NCBI RefSeq assembly: GCF_009758125.1
Contig: NZ_WRXO01000002.1
Location: 620,001-684,000, forward strand
Reading direction: 5' to 3'
Length of the DNA: 64,000 bases
From: Chitinophaga oryziterrae
Lineage (GTDB): Bacteria; Bacteroidota; Bacteroidia; Chitinophagales; Chitinophagaceae
The first letter of the stretch is position 1, and the number at the start of each line of letters is the position of its first letter. Below the pieces are notes generated by a model. It saw nothing but the letters and a program-made list of their open reading frames with translations, was not told the origin of the DNA and searched no databases. Positions 43,790 to 54,304 of the stretch are shown in pieces. A program made the position numbers and the translations under genes.

Positions 43790-46651
43790 TTAAGCTTCCG
43801 CTTCCGCATAAGCACTCACTGGTTCGCAGGTGCAGATCAGGTTACGGTCACCATAAGTGTTATTCACACGGCTGATAGATGGCCAGAATTTATTCAGTTT
43901 AACGTAATCCAGCGGATAAGCAGCTATCTGACGGCTGTAAGGGCGTGTCCATTCATCAGCCGTAATTACAAACTGTGTATGGGGCGCGTGTTTCAGCACG
44001 TTCTGTGCTTTATCTGCTCTTCCTTCTTCAATAGCGCTGATCTCTTCACGGATAGACAGTAACGCATCGCAGAAGCGGTCCAGTTCTCCCAGGTCCTCAC
44101 TTTCTGTAGGCTCGATCATCACAGTACCTGGTACCGGGAAGCTGAGGGTAGGAGCGTGGAAGCCGTAATCCATTAAACGTTTTGCAACGTCTTCCGCTTC
44201 AACACCTGCTGTATTTTTAAACGGACGGAGGTCTACGATGAACTCGTGTGCGCAGGTACCGTTAACACCGTTGTAAAGGATATCATATGCTTTTTCCAGT
44301 CTTGCCTTCATGTAGTTGGCATTCAGGATAGCGAATTCAGAAGCGTTTTTAAGCCCTTCTGCTCCCAGTAAACGGATATAAGCATAAGAGATGAGCAGGA
44401 TACTGGCAGAACCGTACGGTGCGGCTGAAACTGCCTTCGTCTGTGCTTTGTGTTCCAGGTTAACGTGCCCCGGAAGGAAAGGAGCGAGGTGTTTCGCTAC
44501 ACAGATAGGGCCCATACCGGGACCACCACCACCGTGAGGGATAGCGAATGTTTTGTGCAGGTTGAGGTGACATACGTCAGCGCCGATCAGGCCGGGAGCG
44601 GTTAAGCCCACCTGCGCATTCATGTTGGCGCCATCCATGTATACCTGTCCGCCATACTGGTGTACGGTGTTGCAGATATCTTTCACGCTCTCTTCGTATA
44701 CACCATAGGTAGAAGGATAGGTGATCATGATACCGGCCAGGTCAGCCGCGTGGGCTGCCGCTTTGGCTTTCAGATCTTCCACATCGATATACCCGTTTTC
44801 CAGTGCTTTTACTACCACTACCTTAAAGCCGGCCATTACTGCAGAAGCAGGGTTGGTACCGTGCGCTGAGATAGGGATCAGCATTACATTACGTTTGCCT
44901 TCTCCTCTGCTTTCGTGGAAAGCGCGGATGACCAGCAAGCCGGTATATTCGCCCTGGGCGCCACTATTAGGTTGCAGGCTACATGCATCAAAGGCAGTGA
45001 TCTGGCAGAGATAGTCACTCAGTTCGTCTACTATCTGCTGATAACCGCCTGTCTGCGTTTTGGGTGCAAACGGGTGCATCTTGCTCCAGTGGCTCCAGCT
45101 CAAAGGAATCATTTCTGTTGCAGCGTTCAGCTTCATGGTACAGCTACCGAGAGATATCATGGAAGTATTCAGCGACAGATCTTTATTTTCCAGCATCTTC
45201 ATGTAACGCATCATCTTCGACTCACTGTGATAGCTGTTGAACACGGGGTGCAACAGGTAAGGAGAAGTACGTTCCAGGGCAGACGGAATGCTGGTAGCTT
45301 TGATGTTTTTAGAGATAGCATCTGCGTCAAAAACTGCCAGTACATCATTCACATCCTGGATGGTAGCCGTTTCATCAAGAGAGATGACTACCAGTCCTTC
45401 TGAAGGATAGAAGAAGTTGATTCCTTTAGCTTCTGCTTTTGTTCTGATGGCAGCCGTATCTTTTACAGATACGGTCACTGTATCGAAGAAGTTATTTGCT
45501 TTCAGCGCAAATCCTTTAGCACTCAGTTTTTCAGCAAGGGCGCTGGCAAGGATAGCTACGCGGGTAGCGATATTTTTCAGTCCTTCCGGTCCGTGGTACA
45601 CAGCATACATTGCAGCCATATTAGCCAGTAATGCCTGTGCCGTACAGATGTTGGAAGTAGCTTTTTCGCGTTTGATATGTTGTTCGCGGGTTTGCAGGGC
45701 CATACGTAAAGCACGTTTGCCTTCAGCATCGATACTTACACCGATGATACGACCCGGAATAGAACGTTTGAAGTCGTCTTTTACTGCAAAGAAAGCAGCG
45801 TGCGGACCACCAAAACCTAATGGAACACCGAAGCGCTGTGCGGAACCTAAAGCTGCGTCAGCACCCAGCTCGCCGGGAGAAGTGAGCAGTGTTAATGCCA
45901 GCAGGTCTGTTGCCATCGCTACGTAAGCACCGGCCGCATGGACCTTATCGATGAAGCTGCGGTAATCTTCCACAGCACCCTGTGCATTTGGATATTGCAC
46001 CAGTGCACCAAACCAGGAAGCATCAGGGGTAGCAGCAGCGAAATCGCCAACTACTACATTAATGTTCAGTGGTGTAGCGCGGGTATATATTACGTCTCTT
46101 GTTTGCGGGAATACATTGCTGTCTACAAAGAATGTAGGACGGCTCAGATGATCGTGATCTTTATTGAGAGCGCTGAAGAACATGGCCATGGCTTCTGCCG
46201 CAGCGGTTGCTTCATCTAACAGGGAAGCGTTTGCAATAGGCAGGCCTGTCAGGTCGCTTACCATTGTCTGGAAGTTAAGCAGGCTTTCCAGGCGACCCTG
46301 GGAAATCTCTGCCTGATAAGGAGTGTACTGCGTATACCATCCCGGATTCTCAAACACATTACGCAGGATTACACTCGGCGTGATAGTATCATAATACCCC
46401 TGCCCGATGTAATTGCGGAATACGTCATTTTTCAATGATATTTCTTTGAGCATACGCAGATAATCACTTTCACTGATCGCCGCAGGCACTGCCAGTGGCT
46501 TTTGCATACGAATAGCACCAGGAACGGTCTTATTTACAAGCTCTTCGAGTGAGGATACCCCAATGGTACCCAGCATGTGGTTGGTTTCAGTTTCGGTAGG
46601 CCCTATATGACGACCCACGAACTCATTTTGTTGTATATCAAAAAGATTCAT
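43790..46651 (-). CDS. gcvP: Glycine dehydrogenase (decarboxylating), glycine cleavage P protein
   Basis: 953 residues as a single-chain P protein (not split into GcvPA/GcvPB). Start at 46651 ([18 protein letters not shown]), which is 31 bases downstream of an exact promoter box; the in-frame extension to 46705 crosses that promoter. PLP lysine K700 in [16 protein letters not shown]; the N-terminal half is the degenerate repeat. Decarboxylates glycine and passes the aminomethyl group to the lipoylated H protein, tying it to lipB and lipA in this window. gcvT and gcvH are elsewhere. No glycine riboswitch is visible upstream. Confidence 0.96.
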   Translation of the reverse strand: MNLFDIQQNEFVGRHIGPTETETNHMLGTIGVSSLEELVNKTVPGAIRMQKPLAVPAAISESDYLRMLKEISLKNDVFRNYIGQGYYDTITPSVILRNVFENPGWYTQYTPYQAEISQGRLESLLNFQTMVSDLTGLPIANASLLDEATAAAEAMAMFFSALNKDHDHLSRPTFFVDSNVFPQTRDVIYTRATPLNINVVVGDFAAATPDASWFGALVQYPNAQGAVEDYRSFIDKVHAAGAYVAMATDLLALTLLTSPGELGADAALGSAQRFGVPLGFGGPHAAFFAVKDDFKRSIPGRIIGVSIDAEGKRALRMALQTREQHIKREKATSNICTAQALLANMAAMYAVYHGPEGLKNIATRVAILASALAEKLSAKGFALKANNFFDTVTVSVKDTAAIRTKAEAKGINFFYPSEGLVVISLDETATIQDVNDVLAVFDADAISKNIKATSIPSALERTSPYLLHPVFNSYHSESKMMRYMKMLENKDLSLNTSMISLGSCTMKLNAATEMIPLSWSHWSKMHPFAPKTQTGGYQQIVDELSDYLCQITAFDACSLQPNSGAQGEYTGLLVIRAFHESRGEGKRNVMLIPISAHGTNPASAVMAGFKVVVVKALENGYIDVEDLKAKAAAHAADLAGIMITYPSTYGVYEESVKDICNTVHQYGGQVYMDGANMNAQVGLTAPGLIGADVCHLNLHKTFAIPHGGGGPGMGPICVAKHLAPFLPGHVNLEHKAQTKAVSAAPYGSASILLISYAYIRLLGAEGLKNASEFAILNANYMKARLEKAYDILYNGVNGTCAHEFIVDLRPFKNTAGVEAEDVAKRLMDYGFHAPTLSFPVPGTVMIEPTESEDLGELDRFCDALLSIREEISAIEEGRADKAQNVLKHAPHTQFVITADEWTRPYSRQIAAYPLDYVKLNKFWPSISRVNNTYGDRNLICTCEPVSAYAEAEA

Positions 46652-46681
46652 GATGTGAAGAACTATGATGAAATGAATGCG

Positions 46682-46712
46682 CAAAGCTATAATGTTTTTC
46701 AGCAATGGCCAA
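46682..46712 (-). promoter_or_regulatory. gcvP promoter
   Basis: Minus strand TTG (46712-46710), 20 bases, TAGCTTTG (46689-46682): a full match to the Bacteroidota consensus, with the ATG 31 bases after the box. Confidence 0.75.
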
Positions 46713-46799
46713 AAACGGGCGGTCGTTGTGGAAAGTGTGGTGATAAACCCGGATAATAAAATCAGGTTATTGTCATAATACTGTCTATGTACTATTACC

Positions 46800-46807
46800 T
46801 ATCTTTG
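46800..46807 (+). promoter_or_regulatory. -7 box immediately before the YkgJ-family gene
   Basis: TATCTTTG matches TAnnTTTG exactly and ends 8 bases before the ATG at 46815, so the transcript may be leaderless. The nearest TTG (46770-46772) is 27 bases away, longer than ideal. Confidence 0.45.
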
Positions 46808-46814
46808 TATCCTG

Positions 46815-47306
46815 ATGGATGACATACTTACAAACTGGAAAGAAAAGGCTATTGAGCAGCAGAAAGCGAACAAACAGTTTTTGCAGAAGCTGCAGACAAA
46901 AAAAGGCAGAGGTGTGGAAAAGAAACTGCCGGATCTCCATGATGAGGCATTCAGTCATATCGACTGCCTGCAGTGTGCGGGTTGCTGCAAAACGATCAGT
47001 CCCCGGTTCAAAGCGCCGGATATCAAACGTGCGGCTAAGTATGTGGGTATGAAGGAAACGGCTTTTATTGATACCTATCTGAGGATGGACGAAGATGGCG
47101 ATTATGTGGTAACAACGGCTCCCTGCCCGTTTCTGGATGCAGAGAATTATTGCAGTATTTACGATGCGCGTCCGGGGGATTGTCAGAATTACCCTTACAC
47201 GGATAGTTATGATTTTGTGAAGCGGCCGAATATTACTTTTTTGAATAGTACGATTTGTCCGGCCGTATTTTATGTGCTGGAAAAACTGAAAGATATTGTA
47301 AAGTAA
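46815..47306 (+). CDS. YkgJ family cysteine cluster protein
   Basis: 163 residues. Eight cysteines in the family pattern: C51-x2-C54-x2-C57-C58 (C-L-Q-C-A-G-C-C), C104 (P-C-P-F-L), C113, C123 (G-D-C-Q-N-Y-P) and C148. Such clusters bind zinc or an iron-sulfur centre; the biochemical role is unknown. Divergent from gcvP with 163 bp between the starts. Confidence 0.88.
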   Translation: MDDILTNWKEKAIEQQKANKQFLQKLQTKKGRGVEKKLPDLHDEAFSHIDCLQCAGCCKTISPRFKAPDIKRAAKYVGMKETAFIDTYLRMDEDGDYVVTTAPCPFLDAENYCSIYDARPGDCQNYPYTDSYDFVKRPNITFLNSTICPAVFYVLEKLKDIVK

Positions 47307-47331
47307 AAAGGCTCCGTAAGGAGCCTTTTTT
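47305..47331. terminator. Bidirectional terminator
   Basis: AAAAA-GGCTCC-GTAA-GGAGCC-TTTTTT between the converging YkgJ and MFS genes; the MFS stop codon lies within the T-run. The stem resembles the one at 1549-1564. Confidence 0.88.
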
Positions 47332-48586
47332 ATGCTTTTAAATCCAGCTTTCGCATAGCCGGAGAAATGATATAAGTTGTAATTACGACGCCCAGTGTCA
47401 CACATCCGCCAAAGACTACAGAGGGGACCAGTCCCATCAGGCGTGCGGCAGATCCGCTTTCAAACGCTCCCAGTTCATTCGACGATCCTATAAACATGGA
47501 ACTCACCGCAGATACACGCCCCCGCATATCATCCGGTGTTTTCAGTTGCAGGATGGTCTGACGGATAATCACGCTGATACCGTCCAGCATCCCGCTGACC
47601 AGTAATGCGAGTAAGGACAGGTAGAAGTTTGTAGACAGGCCAAAGACAATGATACACAAGCCGAAGCCAAACACTGCAAACAACAGTTTGATACCGGGTC
47701 TGTAGACCAGCGGCTTGTATGCCAGGATGAACATTGTGATGATAGAGCCTACGGCTACCGCCGCACGTAAAAAGCCAAATTCCAGCGAGCCTACATGAAG
47801 TATATCCGTTGCAAATGCTGGCAGTAGTGCAACTGCGCCTCCAAACAATACGGCAAACATGTCCAATGCCATCGCGTTCAATACCACCTTGGTATTCCAC
47901 ACGAATTTCATCCCTTTGGTAAGGCCTTCAAAAAAACTTTCTCCCTGTGATTTATACAGTATAGGCTTGGGTTTGATCATGATCATACTGTACAGCGGAG
48001 CAAAGAAAATACATACAACCAGCAGCATAGCCCAATGCACGCCTAATAAGTGTATTAACAGGCCTCCCAGTGCAGGACCAGCCATAGCGCCTATCTGCCA
48101 GGAACTGCTGCTCCAGGTAGAGGCGTTGGCGTATAAAGGTCTTGGTACGATCAGCGCCATCAGCGAGAAGTTGGACGGGCTTACAAAAGCCCTCACGATA
48201 CCTCCGCAAAACACCAGTATGTAAATGCAATTCAGTACCCGGTTAGTGGAAATGCCTGCCACCGCCTTGTCCCAGGTGAGCAGGAACAGTCCCAGCCCGA
48301 GGATGATATAAGCCACCATGCATAACAGCATGATTTTCCGCTTCTCCAGCTTATCTACCAGGTGTCCGGCAAACGGTGCCAGCAACACGGCAGGGATCAC
48401 CTCTGCCAGTCCTATGAGCCCCAGTGAAAAGGGATCATGTGCCAGCTGGTATACTTTCCATTCAATAATGGTAAACTGCATGGTGAGCGCGAAAACAATG
48501 GCGAAGCGGATGACGAGGTAGTAGTTAAACTCTGGTAAACGTAACGAAGCGTAAGGATCATTCTTTGAAGCGACAGGATTATCCAC
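47330..48586 (-). CDS. MFS transporter (EntS/MFS_3-like exporter)
   Basis: 418 residues with about 12 hydrophobic segments. The start is GTG at 48586: a stop codon lies two codons upstream and the next internal ATG falls inside the first helix. Motif A-like G-H-L-V-D-K-L-E-K-R-K-I between TM2 and TM3, and R-Q-T-I-L-Q-L-K-T-P-D-D-M-R-G-R-V-S-A in the second half, are typical of the macrolide/enterobactin efflux-like subgroup. Cargo unknown. A TACTTTTG box at 48618-48611 (minus strand) probably drives it. Confidence 0.85.
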   Translation of the reverse strand: MDNPVASKNDPYASLRLPEFNYYLVIRFAIVFALTMQFTIIEWKVYQLAHDPFSLGLIGLAEVIPAVLLAPFAGHLVDKLEKRKIMLLCMVAYIILGLGLFLLTWDKAVAGISTNRVLNCIYILVFCGGIVRAFVSPSNFSLMALIVPRPLYANASTWSSSSWQIGAMAGPALGGLLIHLLGVHWAMLLVVCIFFAPLYSMIMIKPKPILYKSQGESFFEGLTKGMKFVWNTKVVLNAMALDMFAVLFGGAVALLPAFATDILHVGSLEFGFLRAAVAVGSIITMFILAYKPLVYRPGIKLLFAVFGFGLCIIVFGLSTNFYLSLLALLVSGMLDGISVIIRQTILQLKTPDDMRGRVSAVSSMFIGSSNELGAFESGSAARLMGLVPSVVFGGCVTLGVVITTYIISPAMRKLDLKA

Positions 48587-48845
48587 GGATCAGGTTTTTT
48601 AATACTCAGGCAAAAGTAAAACATTTGAGGCACTATATCTGATGAACGGTATCGTTATATACCATAAGATCCGTATTTTTATAGGTAATAAGGGACCATA
48701 ATAAGTTGGTCTGGTTTTAGCAGCAAATCTATGTGAATGTAGCAACCCTTAATCTGCTGCCTTTATGAGTACTATGCTAAATTACCCTGGTTCTAATCTT
48801 TTGTTAAAGAAAGCTGCCCTTTAAGTACAATGGGGGTTTTTGTGC

Positions 48846-48853
48846 TATATTTG
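48846..48853 (+). promoter_or_regulatory. -7 box of the C-terminal processing protease gene
   Basis: TATATTTG, exact TAnnTTTG, 23 bases before the ATG at 48877. No well-placed TTG partner. Confidence 0.5.
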
Positions 48854-48876
48854 ATGATGTTCAATTTTGGATTTCT

Positions 48877-50994
48877 ATGAGAAGAATGAAAGTGATTATA
48901 CCGGTATTGCTGATAACCATTTCGATGGGGGGATTAGCCTTCAGCAAACTACACAAAGAAGACCCTCCTGGCAGGCATGAGATAATCATGGGACTGGTTG
49001 GGCAAATTCTGAAAGAGGGGCACTATCAGCCAAAGAATATTGATGATGCTTTTTCCAAAGAAGTGTTTACGAAATTTCTGAAAACGCTGGACAGCGAGAA
49101 GAAGTTTTTCCTGAAAAGTGATATTGATAAACTCAAGCCTTTATCTACACATGTAGATGATGAAATGCAGGGCGCTCCCCTGGATTGTTTTGATACTGTA
49201 AATGTATTGATCAAACAGCGTGTTGCAGAAGCCGCTGCTATCTACCCCGAAATACTGGCACATCCTTTCGACTTTACCAAAGAAGAAAAGGTAGTCCTTG
49301 ATCCTGATAAGATCGACTATCCTGAGGATGCCGCTGCCCGTGTGGAAGCATGGCGCAAGGTGCTGAAATACCGTACACTGGAAAAACTGGTGGAACTACA
49401 GGAGGCACGCGATAAGTCAAAGACCGAAAAGCCTAAGACGGACGCGGAACTCGAAGCAGAGGCACGCGCTAAAGTGAAAGTAGTATACGACCGTTATTTC
49501 GACCGTCTTAAAAACAAGCAGGACGATAACGAACGTTTCAGCTTATACGTGAATGCGATCACCTCTACGATGGACCCGCACACCGACTTCTTCCCGCCTG
49601 ATGAAAAGAGGGCTTTCGAAGAGCAGATGGCTGGTAAGTTTTATGGTATTGGCGCACAACTCCGCGAAGAAGATGGTAAGATCAGGATCGTTAGCATCGT
49701 TACCGGAAGCCCCAGCTGGAAAGAAGGTAACCTGAAAGCAAACGACGTGATCCAGAAAGTAGCACAGGGGGATAAAGAACCCGTAGACATCACCGGTTAT
49801 GCGGTGGAAGATGCAGTGAAACTGATCCGGGGCAGCAAAGGCTCTATTGTGAAACTGACAGTGAAAAGTGCAAACGGTACTATCAAAGTAATCTCTATCA
49901 CCCGCGATGAGGTAATACTGGATGATACTTTTGCAAAATCAGCGATCATTAATGGTCAGCATAAATTAGGGTACATCTATCTTCCTGAATTCTATGCAGA
50001 CTTCCAGGACCGTAACGGTGCCCGTTGCTCTGAAGATGTGGCTAAGGAAATCACCAAGCTGAAAGCGGAAAACGTTGAAGGTATCATACTGGACCTCCGC
50101 TTTAACGGTGGTGGTTCTTTACAGGACGTGGTACAGATGGCCGGTCTGTTTATACCGGAAGGTCCTGTTGTACAGGTAAAATCACGTACCGGCGATCCAA
50201 TGGTATTGCGCGACCGTGACAAGAATGTACAGTACGACGGCCCGCTGGCTATCATGGTAAATGAATACAGCGCTTCCGCTTCTGAAATCATGGCAGCAGC
50301 GATGCAGGATTATAAACGTGCCGTGATCATCGGTAGTTCTTCTACTTATGGTAAGGGGACCGTTCAGCGGATGTTTAACCTGGATGAATTCTACTCTACC
50401 AAAGATACCGGTCCGTTAGGCGCTATTAAACTCACCCAGCAGAAGTTCTACCGTGCAAATGGGGGTTCTACACAGCTGAAAGGTGTATCATCTGATATCG
50501 TGTTGCCTGATCCTTATTATGAGGTAGCAGAGCGCAAAGATAAAGATGCACTGGCCTGGGATGAAATTCCGAAAGCGACCTACAATACATGGGTAGACCC
50601 TGTTCCTGTAGAAGCATTGAAAAAGAACAGCGACAAACGTATGGCAAGCAGTGAAGCGTTTAAGATGGTGAATGATAATATCAGCACGATCAAGAACATG
50701 GAGAAGCAGGAGACTTACTCTCTGAACATCCAGGCTTACAAATCAGAGCAGAAAACTAATACTGCTGCGCTGAAACGTTTTGATGCCGCAAATGATAAAG
50801 TAAAAGAACTGAATATAGAAAGTCTGAGAGTAGACCTTGACAAAATTGGTAAGGACACTTCCAAACTGGCCCGTAACAAAGACTGGCTGAAATTCAGACA
50901 AAAAGATATTTACCTGGATGAAGCAGTGAACGTGATGAATGATCTGATCGTACTGTCTTATCCTAAGATGCAGGGAAAAACTGCAAAGAAGTAA
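48877..50994 (+). CDS. Carboxy-terminal processing (tail-specific) protease, S41 family
   Basis: 705 residues. An N-terminal hydrophobic signal/anchor (M-K-V-I-I-P-V-L-L-I-T-I-S-M-G-G) leads to a long helical Tsp N-terminal domain, a PDZ domain (about 260-340: G-A-Q-L-R-E-E-D-G-K-I and A-N-D-V-I-Q-K-V), then the S41 core with the Ser-Lys dyad S467 (Y-S-A-S-A-S-E-I) and K493 (Y-G-K-G-T-V-Q), and the C-terminal domain typical of the large E. coli Prc type rather than the ~450-residue CtpA type. Acts in the periplasm on C-terminal tails of envelope proteins. The S-S-S-T spacing before Y-G-K-G is one residue longer than E. coli E-P-T. Confidence 0.93.
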   Translation: MRRMKVIIPVLLITISMGGLAFSKLHKEDPPGRHEIIMGLVGQILKEGHYQPKNIDDAFSKEVFTKFLKTLDSEKKFFLKSDIDKLKPLSTHVDDEMQGAPLDCFDTVNVLIKQRVAEAAAIYPEILAHPFDFTKEEKVVLDPDKIDYPEDAAARVEAWRKVLKYRTLEKLVELQEARDKSKTEKPKTDAELEAEARAKVKVVYDRYFDRLKNKQDDNERFSLYVNAITSTMDPHTDFFPPDEKRAFEEQMAGKFYGIGAQLREEDGKIRIVSIVTGSPSWKEGNLKANDVIQKVAQGDKEPVDITGYAVEDAVKLIRGSKGSIVKLTVKSANGTIKVISITRDEVILDDTFAKSAIINGQHKLGYIYLPEFYADFQDRNGARCSEDVAKEITKLKAENVEGIILDLRFNGGGSLQDVVQMAGLFIPEGPVVQVKSRTGDPMVLRDRDKNVQYDGPLAIMVNEYSASASEIMAAAMQDYKRAVIIGSSSTYGKGTVQRMFNLDEFYSTKDTGPLGAIKLTQQKFYRANGGSTQLKGVSSDIVLPDPYYEVAERKDKDALAWDEIPKATYNTWVDPVPVEALKKNSDKRMASSEAFKMVNDNISTIKNMEKQETYSLNIQAYKSEQKTNTAALKRFDAANDKVKELNIESLRVDLDKIGKDTSKLARNKDWLKFRQKDIYLDEAVNVMNDLIVLSYPKMQGKTAKK

Positions 50995-51011
50995 TAACTT
51001 ACTACAAATAG

Positions 51012-51047
51012 AAAAGCCGCGAATTTAATTCGCGGCTTTTTTTATTT
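51012..51047. terminator. Bidirectional terminator
   Basis: AAAAGCCGCGAATT (51012-51025) and AATTCGCGGCTTTT (51027-51040) followed by TTT. Near-complete palindrome between converging genes. Confidence 0.9.
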
Positions 51048-51062
51048 GGCTCCTGCGGAGCT

Positions 51063-51935
51063 TTATTCGTTTAATAACTTAATCAGGTCTCTCAGTTCTT
51101 CCTGTTTATAAGCTTCCTTATCATCCTGAAAGCATTTCAGCAATTCTCCCAGCAGGAATTGGATCACCTTTTTATTGGACTGAGGGTTGAAGTAAGAAGG
51201 GACCGGCTGAATAGACATCCTCTTTAAATACCCTTCCACATCCTGATGTGTGTATATCTGTCCCTGTATAGGATCTATAAAGAACAGGATACGTACATCA
51301 TCCGGCCTTGGTGGCTCGGTAAAGTCATAAAAGCTATCAAAATAGGCCAGTATGAACTGACGGGGGATATTCACTGCATACACAGGAAGGTCCAGCATCG
51401 CACAAAGGCTCTGATAAACAATACCATTTGTAAGAGGGTTCCCTTTCTTGGATTCTATTACCTGGTTGATAAAGAACTGGTTCTTACGAACGTAAGCCAC
51501 TTCTTCCCCCTTTAACCCGAAGTAATTGTAGATCATGCTGTTTAAGACATTGATCTGTTCCAGCGGGGTAAGGTAGTTATTCAGTTCCAGCCATATATTA
51601 CGTTTGATCCGCTCTATTTCTGTCAATACACTGTTCGGCTGCATGTCCGGGTACTGGTAGCGGGCCACCAGTATAGCGCCCTGCAGCAGGTCCGGGGCCT
51701 CTGCGCTGCTCCATTGCAGGAGTGCTGTTTGCAAATCCTTGTAATGCACGCGGTGGATCACCTGTTCGATTCTTTCCTGTATGGACTCATCTATCGTGTT
51801 CTCCCATAAATGCTCGAGGTTAGGTATGATCTCCTTGCCAAACAATAATATCTTGCTGGCAACGGTATCATACACCTCCTGGTCCGGATCATCCAGCAGG
51901 TGAAACAGGGCATTTATTTCTTTGGTTTCGTGCAT
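51063..51935 (-). CDS. SirB1/transglutaminase-like family protein
   Basis: 290 residues. The first ~90 are helical with HEAT-like character (L-L-D-D-P-D-Q-E-V-Y-D-T-V). Then comes a Transglut_core2 (SirB1-type) region: N-S-M-I-Y-N-Y-F-G-L-K-G, Q-V-I-E-S-K-K-G-N-P-L-T-N-G-I-V-Y-Q-S-L-C, L-P-V-Y-A-V-N-I-P-R-Q-F-I-L-A-Y. The position where active transglutaminases have cysteine seems to be Thr/Asn (P-L-T-N-G), so enzymatic activity is doubtful. Role unknown. Eleven bases downstream of topA, so probably in its transcript. Confidence 0.8.
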   Translation of the reverse strand: MHETKEINALFHLLDDPDQEVYDTVASKILLFGKEIIPNLEHLWENTIDESIQERIEQVIHRVHYKDLQTALLQWSSAEAPDLLQGAILVARYQYPDMQPNSVLTEIERIKRNIWLELNNYLTPLEQINVLNSMIYNYFGLKGEEVAYVRKNQFFINQVIESKKGNPLTNGIVYQSLCAMLDLPVYAVNIPRQFILAYFDSFYDFTEPPRPDDVRILFFIDPIQGQIYTHQDVEGYLKRMSIQPVPSYFNPQSNKKVIQFLLGELLKCFQDDKEAYKQEELRDLIKLLNE

Positions 51936-51946
51936 AGTTTATTCCA

Positions 51947-54304
51947 TTATTCCGCTTTCTTTTTCCTCGGGGGTGCTTTTTTCTTAGGAGGATTAGCCTT
52001 TACATCTTCTATAATAGCCTTCGCCTCTTCCACTGTAAGATCCGCAGCGGTATCAATCTTTTCCTTGGGAATTTTGAAGTTCCTCAGTCCCTGCTTTATA
52101 TACGGACCATAAGGGCCTTTCAGTATCTGGATCTTCTCTTTTTCAAAGATTTTTATCGTCCTTTCATCTTTGGCTGTACGTTTTTCCGCAATTAACGGAG
52201 CCACTTCGTCCAGTTCGATGGTATAAGGGTCCATTTCTTTTTTAAGAGAGTAGAACTTCTTATCATGTGCAGCATAAGGACCAAAACGACCGATGTTCAC
52301 CGTAACATCCTCATTTTCAAATTTACCCAGGTTACGGGGCAGTTTGAACAACTCCATTGCTTCGTCCAGGGTGATGGTTTCAATACTCTGAGTAGCCTTC
52401 AGTTTCGCAAAACGTGGCTTCTCTTCATCTTCCACTTTACCTATCTGGATCATCGGGCCATAACGTCCCATACGTGCCACGATAGGTTTACCGGTTGCTT
52501 CATCTGTACCCAGCGGACGTTCGCCTTTTACACGTTCAGCATTTTCCAGGGTGTTCTCCACATCTTTATGGAAAGGGGTATAGAACTCATTTAACATGTT
52601 GTTCCATATCTTCTTGCCATGTGCGATCTCATCAAACTCCCCTTCAATCCTGGCGGTGAAACCGTAGTCCATTACTGAGTTAAAGTACTGGTTCAGGAAG
52701 TCGGTTACGATCATACCAAGGTCTGTCGGGAACAGTTTGTTCTTTTCAGCGCCGGTATTTTCGGTATCGGTTACTTTCTCGATCTTATCGTCTTTCAGGG
52801 TAAGAATACGGAAATCCCTTTTAATACCTTCTTTCTCACGCTTTTCAACATAACCACGTTTTTGTACGGTGGTAATGGTAGGAGCGTAGGTAGACGGGCG
52901 TCCTATGCCCAGCTCTTCCAGTTTCTTTACCAGACTTGCTTCCGTATAACGCGGAGCAGGGCGGCTGAAACGTTCTGTAGCTTTCATTTCTTTGAGGGGC
53001 AGGGCCTGTTTCACCTGTAATGGTGGCAATGAGCCATCATCTGCATCTTCCTCATCACTTACATCCTCATCATCCTTTCCTTCCATGTATACTTTCAGGA
53101 AACCGTCGAATTTCAGTACTTCCCCGCTGGCTGTCAGTTCCTCTTTATTGGTAGAGATATCAATTTTAGCCGTGGTCTTTTCCAGTTCAGCATCACTCAT
53201 CTGGCTGGCGATGGTACGTTTCCAGATCAGTTCATACAGTTTCTTGGTATCGCTGTCATCTACAGTGGAGTTCTCCATGTAAGACGGGCGGATGGCCTCA
53301 TGCGCTTCCTGGGCAGACTCGTTCTTGTTTTTGAACTTGCGGTGCTGGTGGTACCTTTCTCCGTAGTTGGTGGTGATCGCCTTCTGGATCTCGCCCAGGG
53401 CAGTATCAGACAGGTTTACGGAGTCCGTACGCATGTAGGTGATGTTACCACTTTCATACAGTTTCTGCGCCAGCAGCATCGTTTTAGATACGCTGTAGCC
53501 CAGCTTGCGGCTGGCTTCCTGTTGTAAGGTGGAAGTGGTAAAAGGTGCGGCGGGCGACTTCTTGCCCGGTTTTACCTGAATATCTTTAACGCTGTAGGCG
53601 GCCCCTACACACTGCTGCAAGAACTTTTCAGCATCCTCAGCGGTCTTGAAACGGGTAGGCCCTTCAGCTTTAAATGTAATGTTCTTGCCTGCAATGTCTT
53701 TAGCTGTAAAAAATGCTTCTACCTTAAAGGTGCTTACAGAGTTGAAGGTATTGATCTCTCTTTCCCTTTCCACTATCAGCCTTACCGCTACAGATTGTAC
53801 GCGGCCGGCAGATAATGAGTTCCGCATACTCATCTTCCTCCATAATACGGGGGAGAGTTCGAAACCTACTATCCTGTCCAGTATACGCCTTGCCTGCTGG
53901 GCGTGTACCAGGTCCATGTTCAGTAAACGGGGATTTAAGACGGCTTTTTCGATGGCTGGCTTTGTAATTTCATGGAAAACAATGCGTTTGGTCACGTCAG
54001 GATCAAGGCCGAGTACTTCGCAAAGGTGCCATGATATGGCTTCCCCTTCACGGTCCTCATCCGTTGCTAACCAAACCTCATCGGTTTCCTTCGCCAGCTT
54101 CTTCAATTCCTTTACTATCTTTTCCTTATCTTCTGGGATTTTGTACTTAGGTTTAAAGTTATTGGGGATATCGATACCCATATCATCCTTCTCGAGATCA
54201 CGTATGTGCCCAAAGCAGGATTTTACCTCGAAGTCTTTGCCAAGTATCTTTTCTATCGTCTTCGCTTTCGCCGGAGACTCAACTATTACTAGATTTTTTG
54301 CCAT
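51947..54304 (-). CDS. topA: DNA topoisomerase I
   Basis: 785 residues, type IA. TOPRIM domain at the start (I-V-E-S-P-A-K-A-K-T and T-D-E-D-R-E-G-E at 81-88, metal-binding acids); the nicking tyrosine is Y290 in I-T-Y-M-R-T-D-S. The C-terminal part lacks zinc fingers and has topoisomerase C-terminal repeats (G-R-Y-G-P-M-I-Q-I-G, G-R-F-G-P-Y, G-P-Y-G-P-Y-I-K), ending in a Lys/Pro-rich tail (K-K-K-A-P-P-R-K-K-K). Relaxes negative supercoils behind RNA polymerase. A TACTTTTG box at 54385-54378 on the minus strand is the likely promoter -7. Confidence 0.96.
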   Translation of the reverse strand: MAKNLVIVESPAKAKTIEKILGKDFEVKSCFGHIRDLEKDDMGIDIPNNFKPKYKIPEDKEKIVKELKKLAKETDEVWLATDEDREGEAISWHLCEVLGLDPDVTKRIVFHEITKPAIEKAVLNPRLLNMDLVHAQQARRILDRIVGFELSPVLWRKMSMRNSLSAGRVQSVAVRLIVEREREINTFNSVSTFKVEAFFTAKDIAGKNITFKAEGPTRFKTAEDAEKFLQQCVGAAYSVKDIQVKPGKKSPAAPFTTSTLQQEASRKLGYSVSKTMLLAQKLYESGNITYMRTDSVNLSDTALGEIQKAITTNYGERYHQHRKFKNKNESAQEAHEAIRPSYMENSTVDDSDTKKLYELIWKRTIASQMSDAELEKTTAKIDISTNKEELTASGEVLKFDGFLKVYMEGKDDEDVSDEEDADDGSLPPLQVKQALPLKEMKATERFSRPAPRYTEASLVKKLEELGIGRPSTYAPTITTVQKRGYVEKREKEGIKRDFRILTLKDDKIEKVTDTENTGAEKNKLFPTDLGMIVTDFLNQYFNSVMDYGFTARIEGEFDEIAHGKKIWNNMLNEFYTPFHKDVENTLENAERVKGERPLGTDEATGKPIVARMGRYGPMIQIGKVEDEEKPRFAKLKATQSIETITLDEAMELFKLPRNLGKFENEDVTVNIGRFGPYAAHDKKFYSLKKEMDPYTIELDEVAPLIAEKRTAKDERTIKIFEKEKIQILKGPYGPYIKQGLRNFKIPKEKIDTAADLTVEEAKAIIEDVKANPPKKKAPPRKKKAE

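Noticed and set aside
45417..45926. A 169-codon plus-strand frame antisense to gcvP.
   Set aside because: Ser/Ala-rich composition typical of a reverse-strand shadow; gcvP is unambiguous.
46652..46814. Possible glycine riboswitch upstream of gcvP.
   Set aside because: The region has a full promoter leaving a leader of about 25 bases, too short for a glycine aptamer, and no aptamer motifs are visible.
46785..47405. A 206-codon minus-strand frame over the YkgJ gene.
   Set aside because: The plus-strand gene has the complete eight-cysteine pattern; the opposite frame has no recognisable features and would overlap the terminator.
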